Notes under the pieces: model-generated
Database searches by the model: none
What the model saw: the letters and a program-made list of their open reading frames with translations, nothing else
What the model was told of the DNA's origin: nothing
Position numbers and translations under genes: made by a program
In this document: positions 1-9,431 of the stretch, in pieces
How the letters are laid out: each line of letters begins with the position of its first letter
Numbering within the stretch: the stretch's first letter is position 1
Assembly: GCF_000816785.1 (NCBI RefSeq)
Contig: NZ_CP007766.1
Coordinates: 1,178,001 to 1,242,000, forward strand
Length of the DNA: 64,000 nucleotides
Direction: 5' to 3'
From: Campylobacter peloridis LMG 23910
GTDB taxonomy: Bacteria; Campylobacterota; Campylobacteria; Campylobacterales; Campylobacteraceae

Positions 1-1518
1 TGCAAAACGAGCAAAATACCAAGAACTTTCAAAAAAAGTATCTAAAGTATCACTTTCTTTGCTTGCTTTTTTTCCGCATTTTGGACATATACATTCTTTC
101 CATTTTTCATGTTTATCTAGTGGATTTCCTTCTCCATTTATAATTACATCATCTGGTAAAGTTATAGGTAAATTTTCTATTTTTTGAGGAACAACTCCAC
201 AATTTTCGCACTTAATCATAGGAATAGGCGCTCCCCAATATCTTTGTCTTGATACGCCCCAATCTCTAATTTTAAAATTAGTTATTTCTTTTCCTATTTT
301 TTCATTTTCTAGTTTTTGTATTATTAATTTTCTTGCTTTATTGCATTCTATGCCATCAAATTCAGCACTATTGATTAAAATTCCTTCTTTTAATACAAAA
401 GGTAATTTATCATTGTCATCTTTTTTTATTACTTGTTTTATAGTTAAATTATATTTTTTAGCAAATTCAAAATCTCTTTCATCATGAGCTGGAACACTCA
501 TAATAGCACCACTTCCATAATCATTTAATACAAAATTAGCAACCCAAACAGGAATTTTTTCATTTGTTAAAGGATGTAATGCATAAATACCTAAAAAATA
601 TCCTTCTTTTTCAGAACTTTGTCTTTGTCTTGGAGTTTGATTTTGCATATTTTTTATTTTTTCTATTACATTATCATCTAAATTTTTATTATTAATTAAA
701 TCTAAAACTATATTATGTTCAGGTGCTAAAGCTATGTAAGAAATTCCATATATAGTATCTGCTCTAGTTGTAAATACATTTATACTTTCTTGCTGAATTT
801 TATTATTTTTTTCAAGTTTTAAATCAAAGCTAAGGCCTTTGCTTTTTCCTATCCAATTTTCTTGCATAATTAATACTTGATTTGGCCATTTACCTTTTAA
901 TTTTTCCAAATCTTTTAATAATTCATCAGCATAAGCAGTTATTTTCACATAATAACCTGGCATCTTTTTTCTAACTACTTCATGATTACAACGCCAACAT
1001 TTTCCATCTTCAACTTGCTCATTAGCTAAAACGGTTTTATCATTTTCACACCAATTAACCTCAGCTTCTTTTGTATAAATTAAACCTTTTTCATACATTT
1101 TTATAAAAAATTCTTGTTCAAATTTTGTATATAAAGGATCAGAAGTGGCAAGCATTTTATCCTTAGAAAAAGAAAAACCTAAAGAAAATAACTCATTTTG
1201 CATATAATCTATATTATCATAAGTCCATTTCTTAGGATGAATTTTATGCTTTATAGCTGCATTTTCAGCTGGCATCCCAAAGCTATCAAATCCTATAGGA
1301 TGCAATACATTAAAGCCTATTTTTCTATAATATCTTGCCATTGCATCACCAATAGCGTAATTTCTAACATGTCCCATATGAATTCTTCCACTAGGATAAG
1401 GAAACATAGATAAAATATATTTTTTAGGCAAAGAATAATCATCTTTTGGTTCAAAATATTTATTTTCTTCCCAAATTTTTTGCCATTTTTTTTCTATTTC
1501 TTTTGCAACATAAGCCAT
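1..1518 (-). CDS. leuS: Leucyl-tRNA synthetase (N-terminal 506 residues, cut by window edge)
   Basis: Charges tRNA-Leu in the cytoplasm. I translated the open frame leftward from an ATG at 1518 that follows the ribosome binding site AGGAGTT. The class I signature HMGH sits at residues 47-50, in the context [15 protein letters not shown] typical of LeuRS. Further on are two zinc-type Cys pairs (CWRCNH, then CENCG and CPKCGKK) and the editing-domain stretch containing TTRADTIYG. About 300 residues, including the KMSKS loop, lie beyond position 1. The frame is open to the edge with no defect. The next gene downstream of the cut is not visible. Upstream, the small membrane protein gene ends 8 nt away, so leuS is probably last in the sec operon. 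Identification is firm. Confidence 0.96.
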   Translation of the reverse strand, partial: MAYVAKEIEKKWQKIWEENKYFEPKDDYSLPKKYILSMFPYPSGRIHMGHVRNYAIGDAMARYYRKIGFNVLHPIGFDSFGMPAENAAIKHKIHPKKWTYDNIDYMQNELFSLGFSFSKDKMLATSDPLYTKFEQEFFIKMYEKGLIYTKEAEVNWCENDKTVLANEQVEDGKCWRCNHEVVRKKMPGYYVKITAYADELLKDLEKLKGKWPNQVLIMQENWIGKSKGLSFDLKLEKNNKIQQESINVFTTRADTIYGISYIALAPEHNIVLDLINNKNLDDNVIEKIKNMQNQTPRQRQSSEKEGYFLGIYALHPLTNEKIPVWVANFVLNDYGSGAIMSVPAHDERDFEFAKKYNLTIKQVIKKDDNDKLPFVLKEGILINSAEFDGIECNKARKLIIQKLENEKIGKEITNFKIRDWGVSRQRYWGAPIPMIKCENCGVVPQKIENLPITLPDDVIINGEGNPLDKHEKWKECICPKCGKKASKESDTLDTFFESSWYFARFA

Positions 1519-1526
1519 ATTAACTC

Positions 1527-1868
1527 CTAGTTTTCTTCATGAGTTTTTACAGAATCAACTATAACTAATATCATAGAAAAAATATTAGCTATTAAAGCCC
1601 CTATAGCTAAAGTATAAACCATTACATTAGCTTCTGGATTAATTTGTATCAAAGCAAAAGCTGGAATTAAATGCAAATCAGCCACTAAAGAACTTGCAAA
1701 TAATTCAGCTGCTAAAAAATTTCTAACTCCAATTTTTAATAAAGTAGAAATCAAATTCACACAAGCTGCAATAAATAATGCAACTTCATTTTGATCATAT
1801 AAAAATCCTGCAGTTGTTGTTAAACTCATTAAAGCAAAAAATATATATATAACCTTACCCCAATTCAT
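1527..1868 (-). CDS. Small integral membrane protein, DUF6394-like
   Basis: A 113-residue hydrophobic protein with about four predicted membrane segments, the first near residues 6-24 and the last near 85-107, ending in a short charged tail. It starts at an ATG, 2 nt after the secF stop, and ends 8 nt before leuS. Its place between secF and leuS suggests it is cotranscribed with the Sec genes, but nothing in the sequence ties it to secretion. I recall similar short proteins in Campylobacter and Helicobacter filed as DUF6394; that assignment is from memory and uncertain. No catalytic or metal-binding motif is visible. Function unknown. Confidence 0.8.
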   Translation of the reverse strand: MNWGKVIYIFFALMSLTTTAGFLYDQNEVALFIAACVNLISTLLKIGVRNFLAAELFASSLVADLHLIPAFALIQINPEANVMVYTLAIGALIANIFSMILVIVDSVKTHEEN

Positions 1869-1870
1869 TT

Positions 1871-2842
1871 TTATATCGTTCCTTTTTCATACATTGCTCT
1901 TAGTTTTTCTTTTTCTTGCTTTTTTTTGACTTTTTCTAATTCTTTTTGACGATACCCAGCAACACTAAATTTAAACCATAAAAGTGCTGGACTTGCTACA
2001 AATATAGAACTTGCTGTTCCTGCTATAATCCCTACTATCATAGTTAGAGCAAAACCTTCTATCATTGAACCACCAAAGAAATAAAGAACAACAACAGTGA
2101 TTAAAGTTAAACCTGTAGTTAAAGTTGTTCTTGATAAAGTCGCAGAAACTGACTCATTAATAATTAAATCAAGTTTTGAATTTTTACTTGTTTTAATCCC
2201 TTCTCTTATTCTATCAAAAATAATAATAGTATCATTTAAAGAATAACCAAGCACGGTTAAAACTGCTGCTAAAATATCTAAATTTACATCTATTTCAAAT
2301 AAAGCAATAGCTCCTAAAGTAATGACAATATCATGAATTTCGCAAACTATAGAAGCCATAGCAAAACGCCACTCAAATCTTATAGCCAAGTAAATTAAAA
2401 TAGCAATTAAAGAAATTCCAACCGCCATAAGTCCTTTATTACGCAGTTCATCTCCTACTTTTGGACCCACTACATCCACACGGCGTACTTCAAATTTACC
2501 TGTATCTTTTAATAAATTTGCAACACTTACTCCAATATCACTGCCCAAACTATCACTGCTTCCTGAAAAACGGATAATCACTTCATTTGCACTACCAAAT
2601 TCAGTAACACTAGCACCTTTTAAATTTTCGTTTATAGACAAAGCTTTACGAATTTCAGCCAAAGGTGCTTTTTGTTCATATTGAAGTTGCACTAAAGTCC
2701 CACCGGTAAAATCAATACCAAAATTTAAACCCTTAGTAAAAAGGACAAAAATAGAACCAAAAAATAAAATGAAAGACAAAGAGATAGCTGCAAATCTCAT
2801 TCTCATAAAATCATAAACATGTTTTTGACTAAAAAATTGCAT
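1871..2842 (-). CDS. secF: Protein translocase subunit SecF
   Basis: Inner-membrane partner of SecD. Together with YajC they help SecYEG complete preprotein export, using the proton motive force. The protein has six membrane segments and a periplasmic domain between TM1 and TM2. It carries the family motif GIDFTGGT near residues 40-47 and the TM4-5 stretch GYSLNDTIIIFDRIRE. I take the ATG at 2842 as start, seven bases after GGAGA. A TTG one codon earlier gives an open frame but is not needed. The start overlaps the secD stop by one base (TGATG), so translation is probably coupled. The length of 323 residues is normal. Confidence 0.96.
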   Translation of the reverse strand: MQFFSQKHVYDFMRMRFAAISLSFILFFGSIFVLFTKGLNFGIDFTGGTLVQLQYEQKAPLAEIRKALSINENLKGASVTEFGSANEVIIRFSGSSDSLGSDIGVSVANLLKDTGKFEVRRVDVVGPKVGDELRNKGLMAVGISLIAILIYLAIRFEWRFAMASIVCEIHDIVITLGAIALFEIDVNLDILAAVLTVLGYSLNDTIIIFDRIREGIKTSKNSKLDLIINESVSATLSRTTLTTGLTLITVVVLYFFGGSMIEGFALTMIVGIIAGTASSIFVASPALLWFKFSVAGYRQKELEKVKKKQEKEKLRAMYEKGTI

Positions 2843-4422
2843 CAAGGTCTCCTATATCCAAACCATAATCTTGTATTATTACTTTTTTCCATGCGATTCA
2901 TAAACATTTCAAACATACCATGAGTTCCCCAAATTGCTGTTATCATAGAAACTAAAATTCCTATACTTAAAGTCACCGCAAAACCTTTTACTGCACCTGT
3001 TCCATAAGCATAAAGCACTACCGAAGTAATTAATGAAGTAATATTAGAATCCAAAATCGCACTCATTGCATGTTTATAGCCATTTTCTACACTTTGTCTT
3101 ATACTAGCACCTTCTCGTAATAATTCTCTTATTCTTTCATTAATAATAACATTCGCATCAACAGCCATACCTACGGTTAACACAAGCCCTGCCATACCTG
3201 GTAAAGTCAGTGTAGCTCCAAACATAGCCATTACTGCTATAATAACTAAGATATTTGCAATTAAAGCAATATTAGCAAAAATTCCTGCTATACCATAATA
3301 TATTATCATAAACGCAATCACCAAAATAGACGCACCTGCTAAAGCTATCATGCTCATTTTGATGCTATCAGCACCTAAAGATGGTCCTACGCTTCTTTTT
3401 TCAAGCATTTTAACTGGTGCTAAAAGTGCCCCACTTCTTAAAGCAATGGCTACATCATGAGCTTCTTCAACACTAAAGCTACCACTAATTTGCCCACTTC
3501 CTCCGCCTATTCTTTCATTGATTCTTGGAGCTGAATATACTTTATTATCTAAAACTATTGCAAGTCTTTTTCCTACATTACTTCCTGTGTAATCTCCAAA
3601 TTTTTTAGCACCTTCAGAATTTAAAGTAAAATTAATCACTGGAAGATTATTACTTTGTCCAAAACCTACTTTTGCATCAGTAAGCATAGAACCATCAAGA
3701 ATAGGTATGGACTTTACTAGATATTTAATTTGTGGATTTTTAGCATCTTCAAAAATCAAATCACCATACTCAGCAGCTTGAGCTGGAGTAAGATTATTTA
3801 CCTGATCCATTCTTACATCATCTACTTCCATTAATTGCAAATGTGCAGCTTTAGCAATCAATTCTCTAGCCCTAGCTTCATCTGTAGCAGTCTTAATACC
3901 TGGAAGTTCTACTAATATTTTATCTTCACCTTGCTTTGCAACATTTGGTTCTGCAAGGCCAAATTGATCAAGTCTATTTCTTATAGTTTCAACAGCTTGC
4001 AAAATAGCTTGTTCATGAGTGAGTTTAATTTCTTCTTGAGTTAAAGATAGCGTGTAGTGTAAATTTTCATGTTTTATAGCTAAACCTTTGATATCTTTCA
4101 ATAACAAATCAACTTTAGCTACATCATTTTCATCTAATAAACTAAATTCAATACTAGTATCATTTACTTTGATTTTATCCACTATAATATCTTCTTTATT
4201 GATAGAATAGCTAAGAGAAGAGGCTATGGATTTAATCTTTGATTTAACAGCCTCTTCTACTTCTACACCTAATAACATATGCAAACCACCTTGCAAGTCA
4301 AGCCCTAAATTTATTTTAGCTCCACTTTGAGTTTGCATAAAAGAAGGTATAGAAAAAATAAGTCCTATAAGAAAAACTACAAAGAAAATAATACTTCTAT
4401 AAGTAATTTTTCCACTACGCAT
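2842..4422 (-). CDS. secD: Protein translocase subunit SecD
   Basis: Large subunit of the SecDF export-assisting complex. An N-terminal membrane segment (about residues 10-28) is followed by the LGLDLQGGLHMLL motif, a large periplasmic domain, and five C-terminal membrane segments carrying GMAVDANVIINERIRE. The open frame reaches a TTG at 4437, but I prefer the ATG at 4422, which gives 526 residues and an 8-nt overlap with yajC rather than 23 nt. The upstream Shine-Dalgarno is weak in either case, so translation is probably coupled to yajC. The protein is shorter than the roughly 615-residue E. coli SecD, mainly in the periplasmic part. Confidence 0.95.
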   Translation of the reverse strand: MRSGKITYRSIIFFVVFLIGLIFSIPSFMQTQSGAKINLGLDLQGGLHMLLGVEVEEAVKSKIKSIASSLSYSINKEDIIVDKIKVNDTSIEFSLLDENDVAKVDLLLKDIKGLAIKHENLHYTLSLTQEEIKLTHEQAILQAVETIRNRLDQFGLAEPNVAKQGEDKILVELPGIKTATDEARARELIAKAAHLQLMEVDDVRMDQVNNLTPAQAAEYGDLIFEDAKNPQIKYLVKSIPILDGSMLTDAKVGFGQSNNLPVINFTLNSEGAKKFGDYTGSNVGKRLAIVLDNKVYSAPRINERIGGGSGQISGSFSVEEAHDVAIALRSGALLAPVKMLEKRSVGPSLGADSIKMSMIALAGASILVIAFMIIYYGIAGIFANIALIANILVIIAVMAMFGATLTLPGMAGLVLTVGMAVDANVIINERIRELLREGASIRQSVENGYKHAMSAILDSNITSLITSVVLYAYGTGAVKGFAVTLSIGILVSMITAIWGTHGMFEMFMNRMEKSNNTRLWFGYRRP

Positions 4423-4690
4423 TAATTTTCTTTGCAATAAAATCTCTAGAAATTTTTACAACTACATTTTCATCATTAAGCTTAACTTTGATAAAATCTT
4501 CTTCTGGTTTTACCACCTCGCAAATTATTCCACCATTTGTGATGATTTTGTCCCCTTTTTCTAAGGATGAAACCATTAATTTATGGTCTTTTGCTTGTTT
4601 TTGTTGTGGTCTAATAACCAAAAAATAAAAAATCGCAAAAAGCACAATGAGAGGCAACAATGAAGTCCAAATATTTCCGTTTTCTGCCAT
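4415..4690 (-). CDS. yajC: Sec translocon accessory protein YajC
   Basis: A 91-residue single-pass membrane protein of the SecDF-YajC complex. One membrane segment (about residues 9-27) is followed by the hallmark FYFLVIRPQQKQ and a small soluble domain with the motif LEKGDKIITNGGI. It starts at an ATG at 4690 after a GGGGAAG ribosome binding site and heads the yajC-secD-secF operon. Its 5' end overlaps the divergently transcribed lnt reading frame by 31 bp, so the promoter for this operon must lie inside the beginning of lnt. Confidence 0.95.
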   Translation of the reverse strand: MAENGNIWTSLLPLIVLFAIFYFLVIRPQQKQAKDHKLMVSSLEKGDKIITNGGIICEVVKPEEDFIKVKLNDENVVVKISRDFIAKKINA

Positions 4691-5976
4691 TTCTTCCCCT
4701 TTTTTTTAAATTCATAAATTCTAATTCTACCACTTTTAAAATAATAAAAGCCTTTTTTTCTGCACTTTTATTATCAAATTTTATTTATTTTTCTTTTTTT
4801 GAAAATTTATTTTTTGAACTTATATCCCCATTTTTAAGTATATATGGTTTAGTTTTATTGCTAAGAAACAAAAGTAAAATTGGTTATTTTTATACAGGCT
4901 TTTTTACTGGAATTTTATGGTTTTGGTGGGTAGGATTATCTTCTATTTATTTTAATTTAACTTATTTAATTCCTTTAGAAATAATACTAATTGGTTTAAT
5001 TTATGGAATCTTATTTCTAATATGTTTTTTTCTTAAATATGATTTTTTAAGACTATGTGGAATTTTCTTGCTTAGTTTTATACATCCTTTTGGTTTTGAC
5101 TGGTTAAATTGGGGTGTTTTAAGTGTGTATGGTATCTTTGATGCAAGTTATCAAGGTGTTATAGCTATGTTTTTAATTGCTTATTTTTATTATGAAAGGT
5201 ATATTTCAAGATACTATAAATTAGCTATTATCTTAATACTTATTTTAATTGGAGCTCAATATAATCAAAAACAATCACAAACATTAAATTTAGACTATAA
5301 ATTAATTCAAACTAATATTTCTCAAGATCAAAAATTCATACAAGAGAATTTACAAATTCATTCTAAAGATATTTTTAACCAAATAAATCAAGCCATAAAA
5401 GAAGGTAAAGAGCTTATTGTTTTTCCTGAAACTGCATTTGCCTTTGCTTTAAATAAAGCTCCAAATTATCTACAGACTTTAAAAGAACTTTCAAAACAAA
5501 TCATCATCATCACAGGTGCTATTAGCATCACACCAAACCATCTTTATAATAGCACTTATGTATTTGACAATGGCAACATACAAGTTTTTAACAAACATTA
5601 TCTTGTACCTTTTGGAGAAGAAATTCCTATATTTAAAAACTTTTTTAAAAAATACCTTTTAGATATTGATGAATTTTCAAAAGGAAAAGAATTAAATCAA
5701 TACAGCATAAACAATCAACTCATTACTAATGCTATTTGCTTTGAAGCTACTAAAGAAAAAATCTATAAAAATTCAAAAATTATCATAGCTACTTCAAATA
5801 ATGCTTGGTTTAATTTTTCAAGTGAGTATAAATTACAAAAATTCTTAATGCAATTTTATGCAAATAATTATAATGTAAGCATATATCATGCAGTTAATGG
5901 AAAAGAAAATGCAGTAATTAAGCCAAAAGAAATATTAATTTTAAAGATAAAAGAAAAAATTTTTAAAGCAAAATGA
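4660..5976 (+). CDS. lnt: Apolipoprotein N-acyltransferase
   Basis: Adds the third acyl chain to the N-terminal cysteine of lipoproteins at the inner membrane. The N-terminal half is a bundle of membrane segments; the C-terminal half is a nitrilase-type domain. The expected catalytic triad is visible: Glu in IVFPETAFAF (about residue 256), Lys in NKHYLVPFGEE (about 314) and Cys in TNAICFEATKE (about 365). The ATG at 4660 has GAGAGG five bases upstream. No other in-frame ATG lies before the first membrane segment, so I keep it although it overlaps yajC divergently by 31 bp. The 438-residue length is somewhat short against about 510 in E. coli. It corresponds to C. jejuni Cj1095, from memory. 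Confidence 0.9.
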   Translation: MKSKYFRFLPFLPLFFKFINSNSTTFKIIKAFFSALLLSNFIYFSFFENLFFELISPFLSIYGLVLLLRNKSKIGYFYTGFFTGILWFWWVGLSSIYFNLTYLIPLEIILIGLIYGILFLICFFLKYDFLRLCGIFLLSFIHPFGFDWLNWGVLSVYGIFDASYQGVIAMFLIAYFYYERYISRYYKLAIILILILIGAQYNQKQSQTLNLDYKLIQTNISQDQKFIQENLQIHSKDIFNQINQAIKEGKELIVFPETAFAFALNKAPNYLQTLKELSKQIIIITGAISITPNHLYNSTYVFDNGNIQVFNKHYLVPFGEEIPIFKNFFKKYLLDIDEFSKGKELNQYSINNQLITNAICFEATKEKIYKNSKIIIATSNNAWFNFSSEYKLQKFLMQFYANNYNVSIYHAVNGKENAVIKPKEILILKIKEKIFKAK

Positions 5977-5995
5977 AGCTTAAAAGCTTCATTTT
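5970..5995. terminator. Bidirectional terminator between lnt and metK
   Basis: A perfect inverted repeat with 12-bp arms (5970-5981 and 5984-5995) and a 2-base loop lies between the convergent lnt and metK genes. It contains the lnt stop codon in one arm and runs into the metK stop codon in the other. A-rich flanks provide short T runs in both directions. Confidence 0.75.
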
Positions 5996-7187
5996 ACAAT
6001 GCTTTAAATTCATCAATTGCGTCTAATTTTTCCCAAGGATAATCAGCTTGACCTACTTGACCACGCGCTGCAACATCAGCATATAAAAAAGTTTCTTTGC
6101 TAGGTTTATCAAGGTTGAATTTGTTTTTAATCCAATTTGGAGTTAATGGGAAAGTTTTCATTACAAAATCACTTAAAATATCATCATTTAATCTTGTATT
6201 TGTTCCCATACAATCCACACTTACAGAAGTTGGCTTAGCCACTCCTATAGCATAAGAAAGCTGCACTATACATTTTTTAGCAAGGCCTGCTGCGACGATA
6301 TTTTTTGCTAGCCATCTTGCAGCATAAAGCCCACTTCTATCAACCTTAGTATAGTCTTTAGAAGATTGTGCGCCACCTCCTATTGGAGCATAACCGCCAA
6401 AACTATCTACTATAAGTTTTCTTCCTGTTAAGCCACTATCATGCAATGAGCTATGATTTACATATTTTCCAGTAGGATTGATTAAAATTCTTGTTTTTTC
6501 TGGGCAAAAAAGCTCTTTTGGTAAATTTGAATCCAAAATCAAATCCATCACCAAAGCTCTTAAATCTTCTATTTTCATACTTTCAACACAAGGAGCTGAA
6601 ACTACAATAGTATGAATACTTTGTGGCTTGCAATTTTCAAAATTTTCTTTATTTACATAATCAATCGTAACTTGAGTTTTAATATCCACCCCAAGTTTGT
6701 CAGGATTGTTTTTTGCAAAATTATATACTTTATCACAAAGCATTCTTGCATAAGAAATCGCAGCTGGCATATATTCTTTAGCTTCATTACTTGCAAAACC
6801 AAACATAATTCCTTGATCGCCTGCTCCAATTTCTCCATCTTCTTGATCAACACCTTGATTAATATCAGGGCTTTGCTCGTTTAAAAACACCATCACATCA
6901 ATCTCATCAGGGTGCAAGCATTGTTTTTTGCTAAAATGAGGATGGCCATCATAACCAATATCTGCTAAAGCTTTTTTTACGATATTTTCATAATCTTGTT
7001 TTTCTAATTTATGTTTAGATTTTATTTCACCACCAATAACAATCTTATTTCCTGCGACAAAAACTTCACTTGCAACTCTTGAATTTTTATCATGAGTTAA
7101 AAACTCATCTACTATAGAATCAGCTATAATATCAGCACATTTATCAGGATGCCCCGCACTTACAACTTCTGAAGTAAATAAATACAT
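5994..7187 (-). CDS. metK: S-adenosylmethionine synthetase
   Basis: Makes S-adenosylmethionine from methionine and ATP in the cytoplasm. Family motifs are clear: GHPDKCADIIAD at residues 13-24, GAGDQGIMFGFA near 120, and the phosphate-binding loop GGGAQSSKDYTKVDRSG near 265. In that loop QSS replaces the more usual FSG. The C terminus has the RGQVGQ segment. The start ATG at 7187 follows AGGAAT. The gene is monocistronic, convergent with lnt, and divergent from sstT. Its 397-residue length is normal. Confidence 0.97.
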   Translation of the reverse strand: MYLFTSEVVSAGHPDKCADIIADSIVDEFLTHDKNSRVASEVFVAGNKIVIGGEIKSKHKLEKQDYENIVKKALADIGYDGHPHFSKKQCLHPDEIDVMVFLNEQSPDINQGVDQEDGEIGAGDQGIMFGFASNEAKEYMPAAISYARMLCDKVYNFAKNNPDKLGVDIKTQVTIDYVNKENFENCKPQSIHTIVVSAPCVESMKIEDLRALVMDLILDSNLPKELFCPEKTRILINPTGKYVNHSSLHDSGLTGRKLIVDSFGGYAPIGGGAQSSKDYTKVDRSGLYAARWLAKNIVAAGLAKKCIVQLSYAIGVAKPTSVSVDCMGTNTRLNDDILSDFVMKTFPLTPNWIKNKFNLDKPSKETFLYADVAARGQVGQADYPWEKLDAIDEFKAL

Positions 7188-7221
7188 GATTATTCCTTAT
7201 ATATTAAAAAAATAATTTTAA

Positions 7222-7281
7222 ATTCTATCAAAAATTAGCTTAAAAATTACAAAGCTTATTTAAGCTTTACTTTGATAGAAT
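7222..7281. promoter_or_regulatory. Divergent promoter pair for metK and sstT
   Basis: A perfect 11-bp inverted repeat (ATTCTATCAAA at 7222-7232 and TTTGATAGAAT at 7271-7281) has a TAGAAT -10-like hexamer in each arm, one facing metK (7222-7227, minus strand) and one facing sstT (7276-7281, plus strand). Each lies 32 to 35 nt from the start codon it faces. The promoter role is inferred from position and sequence; Campylobacter sigma-70 promoters rarely show a clear -35. Confidence 0.55.
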
Positions 7282-7312
7282 AAATAAAAATTATCACTAC
7301 AAAAGGCTATAA

Positions 7313-8539
7313 ATGAACTTATTCTCTTGTGCAATCAAACACTATAAAAATGGAAACCTTATTTTACAAATTTGCATAGGAATTATTTTAGGAATTTTAG
7401 TAGGCATGCTCTCTAAAGATTTAGCTGTATTTGCTAATATACTAGGTTCTTTATTTACAGGAGCATTAAAAGCTATAGCCCCTATTTTGGTATTTATTTT
7501 AATTTTAACAACTATTTGTACAAAAGAATTTAATCATGGTAGCGAAAAAATAAAACATATTATTTTCTTATATATTTTTGGAACTTTTTTAGCGTCTTTA
7601 AGTGCAGTTAGTATAAGTTTTATTTTTCCTGTAGAATTAATATTAACCGATATCGAAAAAGCTTCAACTACAAGTCCTACACATATAGGTGAAGTATTTA
7701 AAACCTTACTTTTTCAAATAGTAGATAATCCCATCCACGCTTTATCTTCAGGAAATTATTTAAGTATATTAGCTTGGGCTATAGGTGGTGGTTTTGCACT
7801 AAGACATTGCTCAAATGATGCAAAACAACTTTTTACCGACATTAACGAAGGAGTTTTAAAAATTGTTAAGTTTATAGTTAAGCTTGCTCCTTTTGGAATT
7901 TTTGGGCTTGTAGCAAATTCAGTTGCTCAAACAGGTGCAGCTGGACTTTTAAGCTATGTTAAATTATTAGTAATTTTAGTTTTAACCATGTTTTTTGTTG
8001 CTTTTGTAATTAATGCTTTAATTGTATTTGTTTACACAAAGAAAAACCCTTATCCTTTGATTTTTATTTGCTTAAAACATAGTGCTGTTTTTGCATTTTT
8101 TACTAGAAGTTCTGCAGCAAATATCCCTGTAAATATGGCTCTTTGCTCTAAATTAAATATCAATAATAACCTATATAGTATTTCTATTCCTCTAGGAGCT
8201 ACAATTAATATGGCAGGAGCAGCTGTAACCATAGCTATATTAAGCCTTGCAGCAGCTCATACAGTAGGTATTGAAATTAATTTTTTACAAGCTATGCTTT
8301 TGAGTGTTTTAGCTGCATTTGCAGCTTGTGGAGCTAGTGGGGTTGCTGGTGGCTCGCTTTTACTTATCCCTTTAGCGTGTTCTTTATTTAATATTGATTA
8401 TGACATAGCTATGCAAGTAGTAGCGGTTGGATTTATTATAGGAGTAATTCAAGATAGCGTTGAAACAGCTTTAAATAGCTCTACAGATGTTTTATTTAGT
8501 GCAATATGTTCGGATAATGAATTAAATTTAAAAATTTAA
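7313..8539 (+). CDS. sstT: Sodium/serine-threonine symporter SstT-like
   Basis: Dicarboxylate/amino acid:cation symporter family membrane protein of 408 residues with about eight to nine membrane segments and two re-entrant loops. The loop signature [15 protein letters not shown] near residue 262 and [15 protein letters not shown] near 290 match the SstT subgroup, which imports serine and threonine with sodium. The start ATG at 7313 comes 32 nt after a TAGAAT box, so its leader is short. pyrB follows after 9 nt behind a strong ribosome binding site. Probable equivalent of Cj1097. Substrate choice is inferred from family similarity only. Confidence 0.88.
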   Translation: MNLFSCAIKHYKNGNLILQICIGIILGILVGMLSKDLAVFANILGSLFTGALKAIAPILVFILILTTICTKEFNHGSEKIKHIIFLYIFGTFLASLSAVSISFIFPVELILTDIEKASTTSPTHIGEVFKTLLFQIVDNPIHALSSGNYLSILAWAIGGGFALRHCSNDAKQLFTDINEGVLKIVKFIVKLAPFGIFGLVANSVAQTGAAGLLSYVKLLVILVLTMFFVAFVINALIVFVYTKKNPYPLIFICLKHSAVFAFFTRSSAANIPVNMALCSKLNINNNLYSISIPLGATINMAGAAVTIAILSLAAAHTVGIEINFLQAMLLSVLAAFAACGASGVAGGSLLLIPLACSLFNIDYDIAMQVVAVGFIIGVIQDSVETALNSSTDVLFSAICSDNELNLKI

Positions 8540-8548
8540 GGAGGACTT

Positions 8549-9427
8549 ATGAGGCATTTAATTACTACAAAAGATTTTAACAATGATGAAATTTTGGCTT
8601 TATTTAAAGACGCAAAAGAATTCTTAGATGAAAAACCACGCACTTATTTAGAAGGAAAAAGTGTTACTACTATTTTTTTTGAAAATTCAACACGCACACA
8701 ATCAAGCTTTGAAACATCCGCAAGAAGGTTAGGTGCTAAAGTTTTAAAATTAGATGTCTCAAGAAGTAGTTCTAGCAAAGGTGAAACACTTTTTGATACT
8801 GCTGCAAATTTAGATGCAATGGCACCAAATGCTATTGTGGTTAGACATAAAAACTCAGGCGTGCCTCATACTTTAGCAAATTACACTCATTGTCCTATAG
8901 TTAATGGAGGTGATGGCAAACACGCTCATCCTACCCAAGCTTTACTTGATCTTTTCACTATAATGGAACATTTTGATTATAATATTAAAGGTAAAAAAAT
9001 AGCAATAGTAGGAGATATTAAAAATTCACGCGTTGCTGCTTCAAATTTAGAATTATTACCTCGTTTTGGTATAGATATTACTCTAGTAGCTCCTCCTCAT
9101 TTTATGCCAAATTATCCTATAAAAAAAACAAATAAACTAAAAGAAATTATTGATGATATTGATATTATCATGAGTCTTAGAACACAGACTGAAAGACATA
9201 ATATACCAACCTATGCATCGCTTAAAGATTATGCCAATGATTTTTGTATTAGTAAAGATTTGATAAAAGATAAAAATCTCATTATCTTGCACCCAGGTCC
9301 TGTACATAGAAATATTGACATTAGCGATGAAGTAATGGCCGATAAAAGATGTAAAGTTTTAACTCAAGTTAAAAATGGTGTTGCCATTAGAATGGCTGTA
9401 TTAAAAAAACTTATTTTAGAAAGTTAA
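8549..9427 (+). CDS. pyrB: Aspartate carbamoyltransferase catalytic subunit
   Basis: Second step of pyrimidine synthesis: carbamoyl phosphate plus aspartate to carbamoyl aspartate. The carbamoyl-phosphate binding motif STRT is at residues 47-50, and [10 protein letters not shown] (near 130) and LHPGPVHRN (near 248) are all present. The start is preceded by AAGGAGG with ideal spacing. No pyrI regulatory subunit gene lies beside it, as expected for the unregulated class found in this phylum. Its 292-residue length is normal for a catalytic chain. pepF begins 4 nt after the stop. Confidence 0.96.
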   Translation: MRHLITTKDFNNDEILALFKDAKEFLDEKPRTYLEGKSVTTIFFENSTRTQSSFETSARRLGAKVLKLDVSRSSSSKGETLFDTAANLDAMAPNAIVVRHKNSGVPHTLANYTHCPIVNGGDGKHAHPTQALLDLFTIMEHFDYNIKGKKIAIVGDIKNSRVAASNLELLPRFGIDITLVAPPHFMPNYPIKKTNKLKEIIDDIDIIMSLRTQTERHNIPTYASLKDYANDFCISKDLIKDKNLIILHPGPVHRNIDISDEVMADKRCKVLTQVKNGVAIRMAVLKKLILES

Positions 9428-9431
9428 AATT

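Noticed and set aside
1198..1413. Plus-strand 71-codon frame over the 5' end of leuS
   Set aside because: It covers the antisense of the HIGH motif region of leuS.
6612..6884. Plus-strand frame inside metK
   Set aside because: Antisense shadow of a conserved enzyme gene, with no initiation signal.
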